DNA of 43,177 nt from Actinomycetota bacterium (lineage in GTDB: Bacteria; Actinomycetota; Actinomycetes; Nanopelagicales; Nanopelagicaceae). How positions within the stretch are numbered: position 1 is the stretch's first letter; every line of letters begins with the position of its first letter. A program made the position numbers and the translations under genes. Location: positions 95,230-138,406 of the forward strand of contig CANBSP010000003.1 in NCBI GenBank assembly GCA_947372165.1, given 5' to 3'. The notes under the pieces were generated by a model. That model made no database searches. It was not told the DNA's origin and saw nothing but the letters and a program-made list of their open reading frames with translations. Shown here piece after piece: positions 14,844 through 24,849 of this stretch.

Positions 14844-15566
14844 ATGAGCGCATTCTCCTCACTCCTTAAGAAGACCTCGGCGATCCTTCTCGTGCTTCTC
14901 CTCTCCGCCACCTTTGCTGAGTTAGGAATCTGGCAACTTCATCGCGCACAGGATGTACAACACCAAGCGAAGAGCACACCAGAGAGGCCAATTGTCGATC
15001 TCGAAGGTGTTGCTGCGGCGGGACATAACCTTCGTGATGCTGCCTATAACCGCCTCGTCACCTTTACGGGAAATTATGTAAAGATTTTTGTTGCGCCCAA
15101 GCAAGTACTCTCGCAGACCAAAGTTGCCGATCTCGAAGTCGGACTCATGGCACTCTCGCGCAACCGAGCAATCCTGGTTGTGCGCGGGCTCAATGATCAA
15201 TCACTGAGCGATCGCTCTGACCAGATCACCGTTGTTGGTCGCCTCTATCCTCATCAAAATGAGGATCATGCAACGGGAAGTGCAACAACTCTCTCCCGCT
15301 TGGATCCAGCGCTCGTTGCAGGAGTAGGGAAGTACCAACTCTTTGATGGCTATGTCACTGCACTTCGTGAGAGCGATGCGTCAGGGGCGCTCATTAGCGG
15401 CAGTCGCATCCCGGCACCTCAATTGATCAACCCGATTGGCGGCTTCTATTGGCAACATATCGCCTACGTCATCACCTGGTGGTTTATGGCGATCTTGGTG
15501 CTCTTTGCACCTTTCTATAACCGCTCGGTAAAAAAGCGGGTAGCGAATCAGGCTCAATCTTCCTGA
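14844..15566 (+). CDS. SURF1-family membrane protein
   Basis: A 240-residue protein with the SURF1 layout: one helix at the N-terminus (about residues 11-29) ending in ELGIWQLHRAQ, a central outside domain, and a second helix near the C-terminus in GFYWQHIAYVITWWFMAILVLFAP. The conserved G-x-W-Q-L-x-R and the YV-TWW region match the family. SURF1 proteins assist assembly of cytochrome c oxidase. It begins 10 nt after the 53-residue gene, so co-transcription is likely. No strong ribosome binding site is visible. Confidence 0.85.
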   Translation: MSAFSSLLKKTSAILLVLLLSATFAELGIWQLHRAQDVQHQAKSTPERPIVDLEGVAAAGHNLRDAAYNRLVTFTGNYVKIFVAPKQVLSQTKVADLEVGLMALSRNRAILVVRGLNDQSLSDRSDQITVVGRLYPHQNEDHATGSATTLSRLDPALVAGVGKYQLFDGYVTALRESDASGALISGSRIPAPQLINPIGGFYWQHIAYVITWWFMAILVLFAPFYNRSVKKRVANQAQSS

Positions 15567-15573
15567 TTGCGGG

Positions 15574-15579
15574 TAGGGT
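15574..15579 (+). promoter_or_regulatory. -10 element, leaderless start of the DUF3817 gene
   Basis: TAGGGT is followed by GAATCT and the ATG at 15586. Confidence 0.5.
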
Positions 15580-15585
15580 GAATCT

Positions 15586-15933
15586 ATGAACTTACTCAAA
15601 GCAAATCGGGCCGGTGCGCTCGCGCGATTTCGCCTGATGGCCAATATCGCTGGCATCATGTCCTTACTTCTATGGCTGGTCTATCTACCCATTAAGTTGA
15701 CCGCCACTAATGACAGCGTCCCTAACCTCGTCCGAGCTATCGCCGTCGTCCACGGTTTCGCATATATGGTCTATGTCCTCGTTACCTTTAACTATTGCTT
15801 TGCGGTACGTAAACCATTGAAGACGGCGGTCTTTTATATGCTCGCCGGAACATTCCCAGTGGCATCTTTCATCGCTGATCGACGTGCCGTGGCGGAGTTC
15901 GCCGCCTTCACCGCCTCGAGTCCCAAGCAGTAG
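15586..15933 (+). CDS. DUF3817 integral membrane protein
   Basis: A 115-residue protein with three hydrophobic helices: IAGIMSLLLWLVYLPIK, IAVVHGFAYMVYVLVTFNYC and FYMLAGTFPVASFIADRR. The AIAVVHGFAYMVYVL and PVASFIADRR segments are the conserved cores of DUF3817. This family is widespread in actinobacteria and of unknown function. It sits between the SURF1 gene and the cis-prenyltransferase gene, whose ATG is 6 nt after its stop. Confidence 0.85.
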   Translation: MNLLKANRAGALARFRLMANIAGIMSLLLWLVYLPIKLTATNDSVPNLVRAIAVVHGFAYMVYVLVTFNYCFAVRKPLKTAVFYMLAGTFPVASFIADRRAVAEFAAFTASSPKQ

Positions 15934-15939
15934 AGGCTC

Positions 15940-16746
15940 ATGTCCAGCCAGATCGCCTCAAGAATCCTTCGCGATCAGGTGAAGCCTGCGATCAAGTCGA
16001 TCCTCTATCCACTCTACGAACGACGGTTACTTTCGCAACTCGATCGGAGCCAGACGCCTCACCACGTGGGGGTCATCCTGGATGGCAATCGCAGATGGGC
16101 GAAGAATAATTTTGGCCGCCCCGAAGATGGCCACCGCAGAGGCGCTGAGAAGATCGTGGAATTACTTGATTGGTGCGAAGAGGCTGATGTCACCATCATC
16201 ACCTTGTGGCTGCTGAGCACCGATAATCTCAATCGCGATGCCGACGAACTCGATGCGCTCTTGAAGATTATCGCGGGCGCGGTTGATTACCTTGTCGCTC
16301 AGAAGCGGTGGGTGATCCGCGCACTTGGCGCATTAGATCTCTTGCCGGTTTGGTTGCAGGATCGACTCAAGGCAGCAGAAGAAGAGTCGAAGGGTTGTGC
16401 TTCGATCGTCGTCAATGTCGCGATCGGTTATGGCGGCCGGCGCGAGATTGTCGATGCAGTTCGGGATTACATCAAGACCGGAATTGAAGAGAGTAAGAGC
16501 GCAGATGAGATTGCCGAGCACCTCACGATCGCTGAGATTGATAAGCACCTCTACACCAAGGGTATGCCCGATCCCGAACTCGTAATTCGCACATCAGGGG
16601 AGCAGCGCCTCTCCGGCTTCTTACTCTGGCAATCAGCTCACTCTGAGTTCTACTTCTGCGAGGCCTACTGGCCAGATTTTCGGCGGGTGGATTTTCTCCG
16701 TGCCCTTCGCGCATATTCGCAGCGACATCGCCGGTTTGGTCAGTAG
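15940..16746 (+). CDS. uppS: Cis-prenyltransferase (isoprenyl transferase, UppS/Rv1086-like)
   Basis: A 268-residue enzyme. It shows HVGVILDGNRRWAKNN with the catalytic aspartate, GHRRGAEKIVELLDWC, ITLWLLSTDNL, VVNVAIGYGGRREIVDA and the C-terminal substrate region PELVIRTSGEQRLSGFLLWQ. It condenses isopentenyl diphosphate units in the Z configuration to make polyprenyl carriers for the cell wall. The DGNRRWA form and the neighbours (greA side, PhoH side) match the shorter-chain Rv1086-like branch of actinobacteria, so the product could be a short Z-prenyl diphosphate rather than a full carrier. The symbol is given with that caution. Confidence 0.9.
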   Translation: MSSQIASRILRDQVKPAIKSILYPLYERRLLSQLDRSQTPHHVGVILDGNRRWAKNNFGRPEDGHRRGAEKIVELLDWCEEADVTIITLWLLSTDNLNRDADELDALLKIIAGAVDYLVAQKRWVIRALGALDLLPVWLQDRLKAAEEESKGCASIVVNVAIGYGGRREIVDAVRDYIKTGIEESKSADEIAEHLTIAEIDKHLYTKGMPDPELVIRTSGEQRLSGFLLWQSAHSEFYFCEAYWPDFRRVDFLRALRAYSQRHRRFGQ

Positions 16747-16829
16747 TGGCCAGAAGTTCAGCCGTCATCAAAATTTAACTTTTCCTAACTGCGTGTCGCC
16801 GACCCACGCGCCCTGGCGAGTTCTACCTT

Positions 16830-18218
16830 TTGAGTCATAAGTCCGATTCCCCCGGAACCGAATACTTCGCCTGGAAATGCGAGATACCCACCTTGGCCCA
16901 AGCAAAAAGCCATAAAGGTCGCAAGACATATGTATTAGATACTAGCGTTCTCCTCGCAGATCCCGCGGCTATCGCCCGGTTTGCCGAGCATGAGGTCATC
17001 ATCCCGATTGTGGTCATCGGAGAGCTCGAGACCAAGCGGGACCATCCAGAGTTAGGGTATTTCGCAAGGTCTGCCCTGCGGATGCTCGACGATATCCGGA
17101 TCAAACATGGCCGGCTCGATGAATCGATCGAGATCAATGACGAAGGCGGTTGCCTTCGAGTCGAGCTCAATCACTCTGATGTCTCATCTCTACCATCTGG
17201 CTTCTTACGTGATGGCTCCAATGACACTCGAATTTTGGCGATCGCCAAGAACCTCATGGCCGAGGGTCGAGAAGTTGTCTTGGTAACCAAGGACCTGCCA
17301 CTTCGAGTGAAGGCATCTTCCTGTGGTGTTGAGGCCGAGGAGTATCGGGCGGAGTTGGCATCAAGTGCTGGCTGGACTGGCATCGTCGAGGTAAGTGTCG
17401 GTGGCAATGTGATCGATGCTCTTTATGAGAATGATCGAACCGCTCACGAACTTGGAAAGGAGCACCCGGTCCACACCGGACTCGTTCTCCACTCTGAGAA
17501 GGGAAGCGCTCTTGCCCGAGTCACCCCCGATAAGCGAATCCAATTAGTCCGTGGTGATCGATCTGCCTTTGGGCTCCATGGCCGATCAGCCGAGCAACGT
17601 GTCGCACTCGACCTCTTGCTCGATAACGAGATTGGGATCGTCTCCCTCGGCGGCCGAGCAGGTACCGGAAAATCTGCGCTCGCTCTCTGCGCTGGACTTG
17701 AAGCGGTACTAGAGCGACGCCATCACAAGAAGGTCGTCATCTTTAGACCGCTCTACGCGGTTGGCGGCCAAGAGCTGGGATATCTGCCTGGCTCCGAGGG
17801 CGAGAAGATGTCGCCATGGGCTCAAGCTGTCTTCGATACCTTAGGTGCACTTGTCAGCCAGAGCGTGATTGACGAGATTATTGATCGTGGTTTGATCGAG
17901 GTCTTGCCGTTGACCCATATTCGCGGTCGTTCTCTCCATGACAGTTTTGTTATTGTCGATGAGGCGCAGTCGCTCGAACGCGGTGTCCTCCTCACAGTCC
18001 TCTCCCGAATTGGCCAAGGTTCCCGAGTGATCTTGACCCATGATGTCGCCCAACGAGATAACTTGCGGGTTGGTCGACATGATGGAATCGCGGCCGTAGT
18101 CGAATCGCTCAAGGGCCATGCCCTCTTCGCCCACGTCACCTTGACCCGATCCGAGCGATCGGCGATCGCCGCCCTGGTCACCGAGATGTTGGAAGAGCCT
18201 CTCAACTTCAGCGCCTGA
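16830..18218 (+). CDS. PIN-PhoH ATPase (PhoH2-like)
   Basis: A 462-residue fusion. The N-terminal PIN ribonuclease domain (about residues 30-165) has the acidic residues [21 protein letters not shown] and the later [13 protein letters not shown]. The PhoH ATPase domain (about 245-460) has Walker A in [24 protein letters not shown]-like [13 protein letters not shown], and Walker [18 protein letters not shown]. Such proteins couple RNA unwinding to cleavage and are sometimes described as RNases. The first codon is uncertain: TTG at 16830 is the earliest, and a TTG at 16893 lies closer to the domain. No clear ribosome binding site is seen for either. Confidence 0.88.
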   Translation: MSHKSDSPGTEYFAWKCEIPTLAQAKSHKGRKTYVLDTSVLLADPAAIARFAEHEVIIPIVVIGELETKRDHPELGYFARSALRMLDDIRIKHGRLDESIEINDEGGCLRVELNHSDVSSLPSGFLRDGSNDTRILAIAKNLMAEGREVVLVTKDLPLRVKASSCGVEAEEYRAELASSAGWTGIVEVSVGGNVIDALYENDRTAHELGKEHPVHTGLVLHSEKGSALARVTPDKRIQLVRGDRSAFGLHGRSAEQRVALDLLLDNEIGIVSLGGRAGTGKSALALCAGLEAVLERRHHKKVVIFRPLYAVGGQELGYLPGSEGEKMSPWAQAVFDTLGALVSQSVIDEIIDRGLIEVLPLTHIRGRSLHDSFVIVDEAQSLERGVLLTVLSRIGQGSRVILTHDVAQRDNLRVGRHDGIAAVVESLKGHALFAHVTLTRSERSAIAALVTEMLEEPLNFSA

Positions 18219-18226
18219 CCCAGAAA

Positions 18227-18246
18227 TCAGCCCATTATTTGGCTGA
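18227..18246 (+). terminator. Possible hairpin after the PhoH gene
   Basis: TCAGCC and GGCTGA can pair around the 8-nt loop CATTATTT, 9 nt after the stop codon. No T-run follows, so an intrinsic terminator is doubtful. The rest of the spacer to 18434 shows nothing I can name. Confidence 0.3.
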
Positions 18247-18434
18247 GCGGACAAATCGGACATTTGCCATTCTCTAGAGTCTGACCTGCACTTTTACCAA
18301 CCCCCAAAACTGTGAGTAAAAACTTTATCCTCACCTAAGCGGGTTTAAATTTGCCGATCATTCACATGGATGTAACTCTTTAGCCTGATCAGTTCGGAAA
18401 ATCCGGCGATTGAGAGTGAGAAGGGAGGGTGACC

Positions 18435-19058
18435 GTGAGAGTGACGTGGATTCCACAGATGAGAAAACCGGCCATCGCTCTCGGTGTCGTTCTTCTCGTT
18501 GGGATTCTGGCTGGCACAGATACCACCTTTGCCCAGGTCGGCCTCCATCGCGATCTCACCCTGACTGACACCTCGCCTGTCGCCGCCCCCAATGCCGGTG
18601 CGCCGCTCTCTGGGGATCAAGCTTTGATGGTTCCGACTACCAACCCACCGCTCTCACCTGGCCTCATAGATTTAGGTTCGGTCCCAGCGATCAGCGCACA
18701 TCAGATGTCGCTCGTAGCCTTGGCCTCAGCCCAGGTCGAATTGGCGAAGACGCCCGATGGCGCCAAAGTCGTGGCTCAGACGCTAATCGATGCCACCTAT
18801 AAATGGAGCTCGCCTCAGGTCGACTGCTTGGTATCGCTCTGGAATTTAGAGAGCCATTGGAACTTCAAGGCCCATAACCGCCATAGCGGTGCACATGGAA
18901 TTCCTCAGGCGCTGCCTGCAGATAAGATGGAAGTGATCGCCATGGACTGGCGTACAAACCCCATCACACAAATTAAGTGGGGCCTTCGCTACATCAGCGT
19001 TCGCTACGGAACACCCTGTGCAGCTTTGGCGAAACATCGCCGCAGCGGCAGCTATTAA
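18435..19058 (+). CDS. Secreted lysozyme-like (SLT/Rpf-related) muralytic protein
   Basis: A 207-residue protein. A signal segment (about residues 10-32, [15 protein letters not shown]...TTFAQ) is followed by a low-complexity linker and a C-terminal domain. That domain has [31 protein letters not shown] and [17 protein letters not shown], the pattern of actinobacterial transglycosylase-like domains with a catalytic glutamate in W-x-x-E-S. The GTG at 18435 is chosen because GGGAGG lies 6 nt before it; an earlier GTG at 18429 touches that site. It probably cleaves peptidoglycan glycan strands. Its stop overlaps the convergent fumarase stop (TTAA). Confidence 0.82.
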   Translation: MRVTWIPQMRKPAIALGVVLLVGILAGTDTTFAQVGLHRDLTLTDTSPVAAPNAGAPLSGDQALMVPTTNPPLSPGLIDLGSVPAISAHQMSLVALASAQVELAKTPDGAKVVAQTLIDATYKWSSPQVDCLVSLWNLESHWNFKAHNRHSGAHGIPQALPADKMEVIAMDWRTNPITQIKWGLRYISVRYGTPCAALAKHRRSGSY

Positions 19059-20707
19059 TCTGGCTTCTTGCCAATAGAGAGCGGCTTGCTCGTTTCGGCG
19101 AAGAAATCATTTCCCTTGTCATCGACCACGATGAAGGCTGGGAAGTTCTCAACCTCAATCTTCCAGACCGCCTCCATTCCTAATTCGGCGTAGTCGAGGA
19201 CCTCAACTTTTTTAATGCAATCTTGAGCCAATCGCGCAGCAGGTCCACCGATCGATCCAAGGTAGAAGCCACCATTTTTCTTGCAGGCATCGGTTACCGC
19301 CTTCGAGCGATTTCCTTTGGCGAGCATCACCATTGAGCCACCCGCACTTTGGAACTGTTCTACATAGGAATCCATTCGGCCGGCGGTCGTCGGTCCAAAA
19401 GAGCCAGAGGCATAACCGACTGGCGTCTTTGCTGGTCCCGCGTAATAGACGGCATGATCTTTGAAGTATTGGGGCAGCTCTTTGCCAGAATCCAAGAGCT
19501 CTCTTAACTTGGCGTGGGCGATATCTCGAGCGACGATGAGCGTGCCCGTTAGCTCTAACCGGGTCTTAATCGGGTAGCGCGAGAGTATTTCGAGCAGAGA
19601 AGCCATGGGTTGATTGAGATCCACTCGAACCACATCGTCATTGAGGTGCTCGTCGGTCGTCTCAGGTAAGAATCGGGCGGGATCGCGCTCAAGTTTTTCT
19701 AGGAAGATACCCTCTTTTGTGATCTTCCCCTTTGCCTGGCGATCCGCCGAACAGGAGACGGCAATCGCGATCGGAAGTGATGCGCCATGGCGAGGCAGGC
19801 GGACAACGCGAACATCGTGGCAGAAGTACTTGCCGCCAAATTGCGCACCGATCCCCAAGTTTCGGGTGAGTTCAAGAACCTGGGCCTCGAGATCGAGGTC
19901 GCGAAAACCTCGGCCGGTCGAAGCGTTTCCTGAAGTGGGAAGTGAATCCAAGTAATGGGTTGAGGCGAGCTTCGCCGTCTTTACGGTCTGCTCGGCGCTC
20001 GTTCCGCCAATAACAATGGCAAGGTGATAAGGCGGGCAAGCAGCTGTGCCGAGTGAGCGAAGTTTCTCATCGAGCCAATTCATAAAAGAGGTGGGGTTGA
20101 GGACTGCCTTTGTCTCTTGGTAGAGGAAAGATTTATTTGCGCTTCCGCCACCTTTTGCGATGAAGAGAAAGTTATATTCATCGGCATGATCGGAATCTGA
20201 AAAGATCTCAATCTGAGCCGGGAGGTTATTTCCGGTGTTCTTCTCTTCCCATGTCGTCACCGCAGCCATCTGGGAGTAACGCAGATTGAGCTGGGTAAAA
20301 GAGTCATAGACCCCGCGAGAGATAGAGAGCTCATCCTTTTCTGATGTGAGGACGTGCTGACCCTTCTTTCCCATGACGAGTGCGGTTCCTGTGTCTTGAC
20401 ACATGGGGAGCACTCCGCCGGCAGAGATATTTGCATTCTTGAGAAGATCTAAGGCAACAAAGCGATCATTGGGGGAGCTCTCGGGATCAGTCATGATCTT
20501 CGCTAATTGTTCGAGATGTTCATCGCGCAGATAATGCGAGATATCGTGGATCGCCTCTGATGTCAGGCGAGTAATCGCCTCAGGTGTGACTGTGAGAAAT
20601 TCTCTGCCTTCGGCAGTAAAGGTTGATACGCCCTCAGTTGTAATGAGTCGATACTCGGTCTGGTCTGGGCCAATCGGCAGGAGATCTTCGTAACTGAACT
20701 CAGGCAT
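19055..20707 (-). CDS. fumA: Class I (iron-sulfur) fumarate hydratase
   Basis: A protein of about 550 residues, the length of one-subunit class I fumarases. It has [20 protein letters not shown] (first cluster cysteine), [20 protein letters not shown] (second), and the beta-domain segment [21 protein letters not shown] third cysteine lies in [17 protein letters not shown]. It interconverts fumarate and malate in the citric acid cycle using a [4Fe-4S] cluster. A longer frame runs to 20761, but the ATG at 20707 starts [15 protein letters not shown], matches the family start and overlaps xseB by 8 nt. Mycobacteria use the unrelated class II enzyme at this locus. Confidence 0.93.
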   Translation of the reverse strand: MPEFSYEDLLPIGPDQTEYRLITTEGVSTFTAEGREFLTVTPEAITRLTSEAIHDISHYLRDEHLEQLAKIMTDPESSPNDRFVALDLLKNANISAGGVLPMCQDTGTALVMGKKGQHVLTSEKDELSISRGVYDSFTQLNLRYSQMAAVTTWEEKNTGNNLPAQIEIFSDSDHADEYNFLFIAKGGGSANKSFLYQETKAVLNPTSFMNWLDEKLRSLGTAACPPYHLAIVIGGTSAEQTVKTAKLASTHYLDSLPTSGNASTGRGFRDLDLEAQVLELTRNLGIGAQFGGKYFCHDVRVVRLPRHGASLPIAIAVSCSADRQAKGKITKEGIFLEKLERDPARFLPETTDEHLNDDVVRVDLNQPMASLLEILSRYPIKTRLELTGTLIVARDIAHAKLRELLDSGKELPQYFKDHAVYYAGPAKTPVGYASGSFGPTTAGRMDSYVEQFQSAGGSMVMLAKGNRSKAVTDACKKNGGFYLGSIGGPAARLAQDCIKKVEVLDYAELGMEAVWKIEVENFPAFIVVDDKGNDFFAETSKPLSIGKKPD

Positions 20708-20933
20708 CGGGCTGACCTGACTTCTTGGATTCTGATTGAGTTGAGTCTGATTTGGCGGCATCTAACTTCGCCTTCGCGCCATCGAGCCACTCCTGGCAGA
20801 TTTTCGCTAGTACCTCACCGCGTTCCCAAAGTTTGAGGGAATCTTCAAGGGAAGATTGGCCAGATTCAAGTTCGGCGACAACGTCGGCAAGCTCATCACG
20901 AGCCTCTTCATAGGAAATCTTCTTCTCGGCCAT
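20700..20933 (-). CDS. xseB: Exodeoxyribonuclease VII small subunit
   Basis: A 77-residue helical protein. It has the family core [40 protein letters not shown] and [12 protein letters not shown]. It binds XseA to form the ATP-independent single-strand DNA exonuclease VII. It lies 31 nt after xseA and overlaps the fumarase start by 8 nt, so all three are probably one transcript. AAGGAG is 13 nt before the ATG. A TAGATT hexamer 7 nt before the ATG is also possible as a second, near-leaderless promoter. Confidence 0.95.
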   Translation of the reverse strand: MAEKKISYEEARDELADVVAELESGQSSLEDSLKLWERGEVLAKICQEWLDGAKAKLDAAKSDSTQSESKKSGQPDA

Positions 20934-20964
20934 GATCTTTAATCTACTCCTTTAATCAGATGTG

Positions 20965-22173
20965 TTAGAGCGATGCATCCGTTGTGGCAGCAACCACACC
21001 TTCGGCAACTTTAATGCTGATGTGATCTCCGGCTTTGAGGGTCGCCGCTTTTCGAACGATCTCACCCTTCTCGGTGAGGACCACGGCATAGCCTCGGTCC
21101 AAGGTGGACTGTGGCGAGAGGGTCCGTAGTTGAGCCTTGAGTGATTCAAGCTCCTCTTCACCCAGTGCAAGTTCGCTCTCAAATGCGCGGTAGGAACGAT
21201 CATGGAGAGTTCGGACCATCTCGCGTCGAGTCGTCACGATCGTGTATGGGTCCTTAAAGATAGGGCGACTCTTCATCTGGTTTAAAGCGGTCATCTCATG
21301 AGAAAGTCGAGAGGTGAGGTATCGCAGCGAGCGCTCTTGGAGGTGCGAGATCTTGGTGAGCTCTTCGACGATATCGGGGACTACTCGTTTGCCGGCATCA
21401 GTGGGAGTCGATGCTCGCCAATCTGCTACGAGATCTAGAAGTGGTGCATCTTTCTCATGGCCAATAGCACTCACAATGGGCGTCGTTGCCTCTGCTGCCA
21501 ACCGAACGAGGCTCTCATCGCTAAAGGGGAGGAGGTCTTCAAAAGATCCGCCGCCGCGGGTAATGATGATGACATCGACATTGGGGTCTGCATCTAATTC
21601 GCGAAGGGCGGCGCAGACTTCAGCGACAGCTGCCGCGCCTTGGACAGCAACCTCTCGAATCTCAAACCGAACAGCGGGCCATCGTCGCTTGGCATTCTCG
21701 ACAACATCTTTCTCGGCATCGGAGTTGCGACCACAGATCAATCCCACGACCTGGGGCAGAAATGGGAGTGGTTGCTTTCGCTCGGCTGCAAAGAGACCCT
21801 CATTCGCAAGTTTTGTTTTCAGCGCCTCTAGCCGCGCGAGGAGTTCACCAACTCCAACCTGTCTTATCTCTTTAACGCTCATAGAGAGTGAGCCACTCTT
21901 GGCATACCAAGAGACCTTCGAATAGAGCACGACTCGGGCATTGGCTGGCAATGGATTGACCGATTCCAGAACAGATTTATGGCACATAATGGAGAGGCTC
22001 ATATCAGCGCTGGTATCGCGAAGACGCATAAAGACCATCTGGGCTCCAGGCCTCACCGTTACTTCGGAGAGTTCGCCCTCAATCCAGACTGGGCCCAACT
22101 TGCTGAGGTAATCACCGATCGCCTCAGAGATCACCCTGACCGGGAGCGGCTCTTGCGCTGAGTTCTCGAGCAT
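20965..22173 (-). CDS. xseA: Exodeoxyribonuclease VII large subunit
   Basis: A 402-residue protein of normal length. The N-terminal OB-fold includes GPVWIEGELSEVTVRPGAQM. The catalytic domain has PFLPQVVGLICGRNSDAEKD, VDVIIITRGGGSFEDLLPFS, IVSAIGHEKDAPLLDLVADW and RASTPTDAGKRVVPD. The C-terminal end (TLSPQSTLDRGYAVVLTEKG) is the usual barrel tail. It degrades single-stranded DNA from both ends in mismatch repair and recombination. It is divergent from ispH, with only 25 bp between the two start codons. Confidence 0.96.
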   Translation of the reverse strand: MLENSAQEPLPVRVISEAIGDYLSKLGPVWIEGELSEVTVRPGAQMVFMRLRDTSADMSLSIMCHKSVLESVNPLPANARVVLYSKVSWYAKSGSLSMSVKEIRQVGVGELLARLEALKTKLANEGLFAAERKQPLPFLPQVVGLICGRNSDAEKDVVENAKRRWPAVRFEIREVAVQGAAAVAEVCAALRELDADPNVDVIIITRGGGSFEDLLPFSDESLVRLAAEATTPIVSAIGHEKDAPLLDLVADWRASTPTDAGKRVVPDIVEELTKISHLQERSLRYLTSRLSHEMTALNQMKSRPIFKDPYTIVTTRREMVRTLHDRSYRAFESELALGEEELESLKAQLRTLSPQSTLDRGYAVVLTEKGEIVRKAATLKAGDHISIKVAEGVVAATTDASL

Positions 22174-22179
22174 TGCCCA

Positions 22180-22192
22180 ACTCTATTAGGCT
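22180..22192. promoter_or_regulatory. Face-to-face -10 elements for xseA (minus) and ispH (plus)
   Basis: On the minus strand TAGAGT (22180-22185) is followed by 6 nt and the xseA ATG. On the plus strand TAGGCT (22187-22192) is followed by 6 nt and the ispH ATG. The two hexamers are 1 bp apart. RNA polymerases at the two sites could not bind together, and each -35 region falls inside the other gene's first codons. Confidence 0.6.
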
Positions 22193-22198
22193 TAGGGC

Positions 22199-23152
22199 AT
22201 GGGTAAGCGAGTTCTCTTAGCGGCACCGCGCGGATATTGCGCCGGAGTTGATCGCGCCGTCATCGCGGTCGAGAAGGCGCTCGATCTCTATGGTGCGCCG
22301 GTCTATGTCCGCAAGCAGATTGTTCACAACAAGCATGTCGTCGCAACTCTGGAAGCACGCGGGGCGATCTTTGTTGAGGAGACTACCGATGTTCCAGAAG
22401 GCGCAACTGTCGTCTTCTCAGCGCATGGCGTCTCACCCGCTGTCCACGAAGAGGCAGCAGAGCGCAATCTCAAGACAATTGATGCGACCTGCCCGCTCGT
22501 CACCAAGGTCCATCACGAAGTTCGCCGCTTCGCCGAAGAGGATCTCGATATTTTGCTGATCGGCCACGAAGGTCACGAAGAGGTTGAAGGAACTGCCGGC
22601 GAAGCCCCTAGCCACGTTCAACTCGTCGATGGCTTAGATGGAATTGCTGATCTTAAAGTTCGTGATGAATCCCGAGTCGCATGGTTATCACAGACGACAC
22701 TCTCCGTTGATGAAACCTTGCAAACTGTCGCCGCCCTCAAGGTGCGCTTCCCGAATTTGATGGATCCACCATCTGATGACATCTGTTATGCGACCCAGAA
22801 TCGCCAAGTGGCTATCAAGCAAATTGCGCCATTGGCTGATCTCGTTCTCGTAGTCGGATCTACGAACTCTTCAAACTCGGTCCGATTGGTCGAGGTTGCG
22901 AAAGAGTATGGAGCTCGCGCTGGTTACCTCATCGACTATGCGGCAGAGGTGAAGGATGAATGGTTTGATGGCGTTGAAACTATTGGAGTCAGTAGTGGTG
23001 CATCCGTGCCAGAGATTCTCGTCGAAGATCTCTTGAGAGAGTTAGCTCGCAGAGGTTATGGCGATGTTGAGACTGTGACGGCGATGGAAGAACATTTGCT
23101 CTTCGCCCTGCCGCCAGAACTTCGTAAAGATCTCAAAGCGGCCGGTAAATAA
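22199..23152 (+). CDS. ispH: 4-hydroxy-3-methylbut-2-enyl diphosphate reductase (IspH/LytB)
   Basis: A 317-residue enzyme of the last step of the MEP isoprenoid pathway, giving isopentenyl and dimethylallyl diphosphate. The three [4Fe-4S] cysteines are in [33 protein letters not shown] and [11 protein letters not shown]. It also has [37 protein letters not shown] and [15 protein letters not shown]. It is next to xseA, as in mycobacteria (lytB2). Start at 22199, leaderless. It is upstream of and convergent with the DUF6542 gene. Confidence 0.97.
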   Translation: MGKRVLLAAPRGYCAGVDRAVIAVEKALDLYGAPVYVRKQIVHNKHVVATLEARGAIFVEETTDVPEGATVVFSAHGVSPAVHEEAAERNLKTIDATCPLVTKVHHEVRRFAEEDLDILLIGHEGHEEVEGTAGEAPSHVQLVDGLDGIADLKVRDESRVAWLSQTTLSVDETLQTVAALKVRFPNLMDPPSDDICYATQNRQVAIKQIAPLADLVLVVGSTNSSNSVRLVEVAKEYGARAGYLIDYAAEVKDEWFDGVETIGVSSGASVPEILVEDLLRELARRGYGDVETVTAMEEHLLFALPPELRKDLKAAGK

Positions 23153-23168
23153 ACTTTTAGCGAAAGGC

Positions 23169-23603
23169 TTAGCCGCGATCTTGGCGAATTCGCCAAAGAT
23201 AATTTCCCCACGAGGTCACTGCGCCGATGAGAAGATATGGCGCAACTGCAGCAAGTGCCGTAACGAGATCTAGTCCGAGGCGTGCCAGATGAAATCCGAG
23301 ACCGCCAAGGGTGCAGAGAACGATGATCGTTGATCCAAAGAGCGCCAATGGTGGAGTGACTGCTGTGACGAATTCTGTCCCTTTACGTCCGAGATAGATT
23401 CCGCCGCCAGTTGCGAGCAGGAGAGCAATACCGGTGATCGTGCCAATCTTTCCAACTGCATATTCAAAGGTCTCGATGAGCAGAATGAAGAGGGTCTGTA
23501 GGAGGAGTACGCCAGGGGCAGTAAGACCTGGACCACTGATGGGTTTCTTCATCTCTCCTAGAGCGGAGATCTTCTCGTGCGCTTTACTCTTCACATTACT
23601 CAT
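23169..23603 (-). CDS. DUF6542 membrane protein
   Basis: A 144-residue protein. A charged N-terminus precedes four hydrophobic helices, including LTAPGVLLLQTLFILLIETF, IGTITGIALLLATGGGIYLG, PPLALFGSTIIVLCTLGGLG and ALAAVAPYLLIGAVTSW. The order matches the short membrane protein found beside ispH/ychF in mycobacteria. The function is unknown. It starts inside the end of rmuC (8-nt overlap), so both are translated from one message. Confidence 0.7.
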   Translation of the reverse strand: MSNVKSKAHEKISALGEMKKPISGPGLTAPGVLLLQTLFILLIETFEYAVGKIGTITGIALLLATGGGIYLGRKGTEFVTAVTPPLALFGSTIIVLCTLGGLGFHLARLGLDLVTALAAVAPYLLIGAVTSWGNYLWRIRQDRG

Positions 23604-24798
23604 TATCCTCTAAACCGCCCTCTTCTTCTAACTCCAACTCATCTGCCTCGAACTCATCACCATCAGAGCCTTCCGAGAGCTCTAATTGCTTGCTCTTGAT
23701 AGTTCGAATCTCATCTTCGATCTCGTCGTGGCTTGAAAGTTTTGCTGGCGTAGGAACACCGAGCGCGACCATCTTCCGGGCGGGACGGAGCATATTCTCC
23801 TCGGCCGATTGCACGAGATCATTAAAGGCACGCTCTGAACTCTTGATGCTCTTGCCGAGCGTTGCGATCTTTGTATGAACGCGACTGATGCGCTTGAGCA
23901 GGTCACCAGCGAGATCGGTGATCTTGGAGGCATTCTTCGCCATATCGGATTGGCTAAAGACATAGGCGACAGTGCGAAGGAGCGCCATCATCGTCGTCGG
24001 TGTTGCGATGGTGATTCCTTTTTCAAATGCCTTGTGGAGGAGGTTCGGATCTACTTCAAGTGCCTCACTGAGAATGGATTCAAAGGGCGCGAAGAGGACG
24101 ACATAATCAGGAGAGTTGCCTTCATTCTGGTAACCCTTCTTTGCAAGATCATTGACATGTCCCATGAGGTCCTTCGCATGGGATTCCATCAATGAACGAC
24201 GGAGCGAGGGATCAGCTTCGCCCACCGCTTCAAGGAAGCGATCGAAGGGGAACTTTGAGTCGATAAAGATCTCTGAACCGCCGGGAATTGCGATGCGAAT
24301 ATCAGGACGGGCCGATGAGTTCACAGCCGAGGTGCGGGTATCTTGTTTAAAGAAGTGAATCCCTTCAAGCAGGCCCGAAGATTCCAAGATCATCTCGAGT
24401 TGAGCTTCGCCATATTTACCGCGGCTCTGCGAATTGGAGAGGGCGCCGGCCAATTTTGTCGTCTCACGCAAGAGATGCTCGTTGCCATTCTTCATCGTCT
24501 CGATCGTGCTCTTAATCGCCGCTTCGGCACCTGCGCGCTTTACTTCAGCTTCTTGAGCTTGCTGGGTGAGGGTGGCGATCGTCTGTCGAACCTCTTTCAG
24601 TGATTGATCCAGGCGAGTCTTATCTTCACCCTCTGCCCGGAGTGCATCGAGCTGGCTGGTGAGGAGTTCGGAGCGGCTGCGCTCGGCTGAGATCAGGTCG
24701 GTGAGGCCAGCAGTGGAGCGTTTGCCCAGGGTAAAACCCCCGGCGAGCCCCAGAAGTAGGGCGAATAGGGCGAGAAGGACGGAGATCACTGTGCTCAT
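23596..24798 (-). CDS. rmuC: DNA recombination protein RmuC
   Basis: A 400-residue protein. An N-terminal membrane helix (SVLLALFALLLGLAGGFTLG) is followed by a long coiled coil (about residues 35-125), then the RmuC domain with SRGKYGEAQLEMILESSGL, DIRIAIPGGSEIFIDSKFPF and PDYVVLFAPFESILSEALEV followed by IATPTTMMALLRTVAYVF. The C-terminal 30 residues are strongly acidic (DEFEADELELEEEGG). RmuC limits inversions between short inverted repeats, presumably as a nuclease-like factor. A CAAGAT hexamer is 6 nt before the ATG, a weak leaderless signal. It overlaps DUF6542 and is divergent from ychF. Confidence 0.93.
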   Translation of the reverse strand: MSTVISVLLALFALLLGLAGGFTLGKRSTAGLTDLISAERSRSELLTSQLDALRAEGEDKTRLDQSLKEVRQTIATLTQQAQEAEVKRAGAEAAIKSTIETMKNGNEHLLRETTKLAGALSNSQSRGKYGEAQLEMILESSGLLEGIHFFKQDTRTSAVNSSARPDIRIAIPGGSEIFIDSKFPFDRFLEAVGEADPSLRRSLMESHAKDLMGHVNDLAKKGYQNEGNSPDYVVLFAPFESILSEALEVDPNLLHKAFEKGITIATPTTMMALLRTVAYVFSQSDMAKNASKITDLAGDLLKRISRVHTKIATLGKSIKSSERAFNDLVQSAEENMLRPARKMVALGVPTPAKLSSHDEIEDEIRTIKSKQLELSEGSDGDEFEADELELEEEGGLEDNE

Positions 24799-24849
24799 AG
24801 CCTCATCTTGGCAGGGAAGACTGACAAAGCACCGTAGGCTCTACTCCTC

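Noticed and set aside
18219-18434. c-di-AMP (ydaO) riboswitch before the SLT-like gene
   Set aside because: Such riboswitches precede muralytic genes in actinobacteria, but I could not find the conserved aptamer blocks here.
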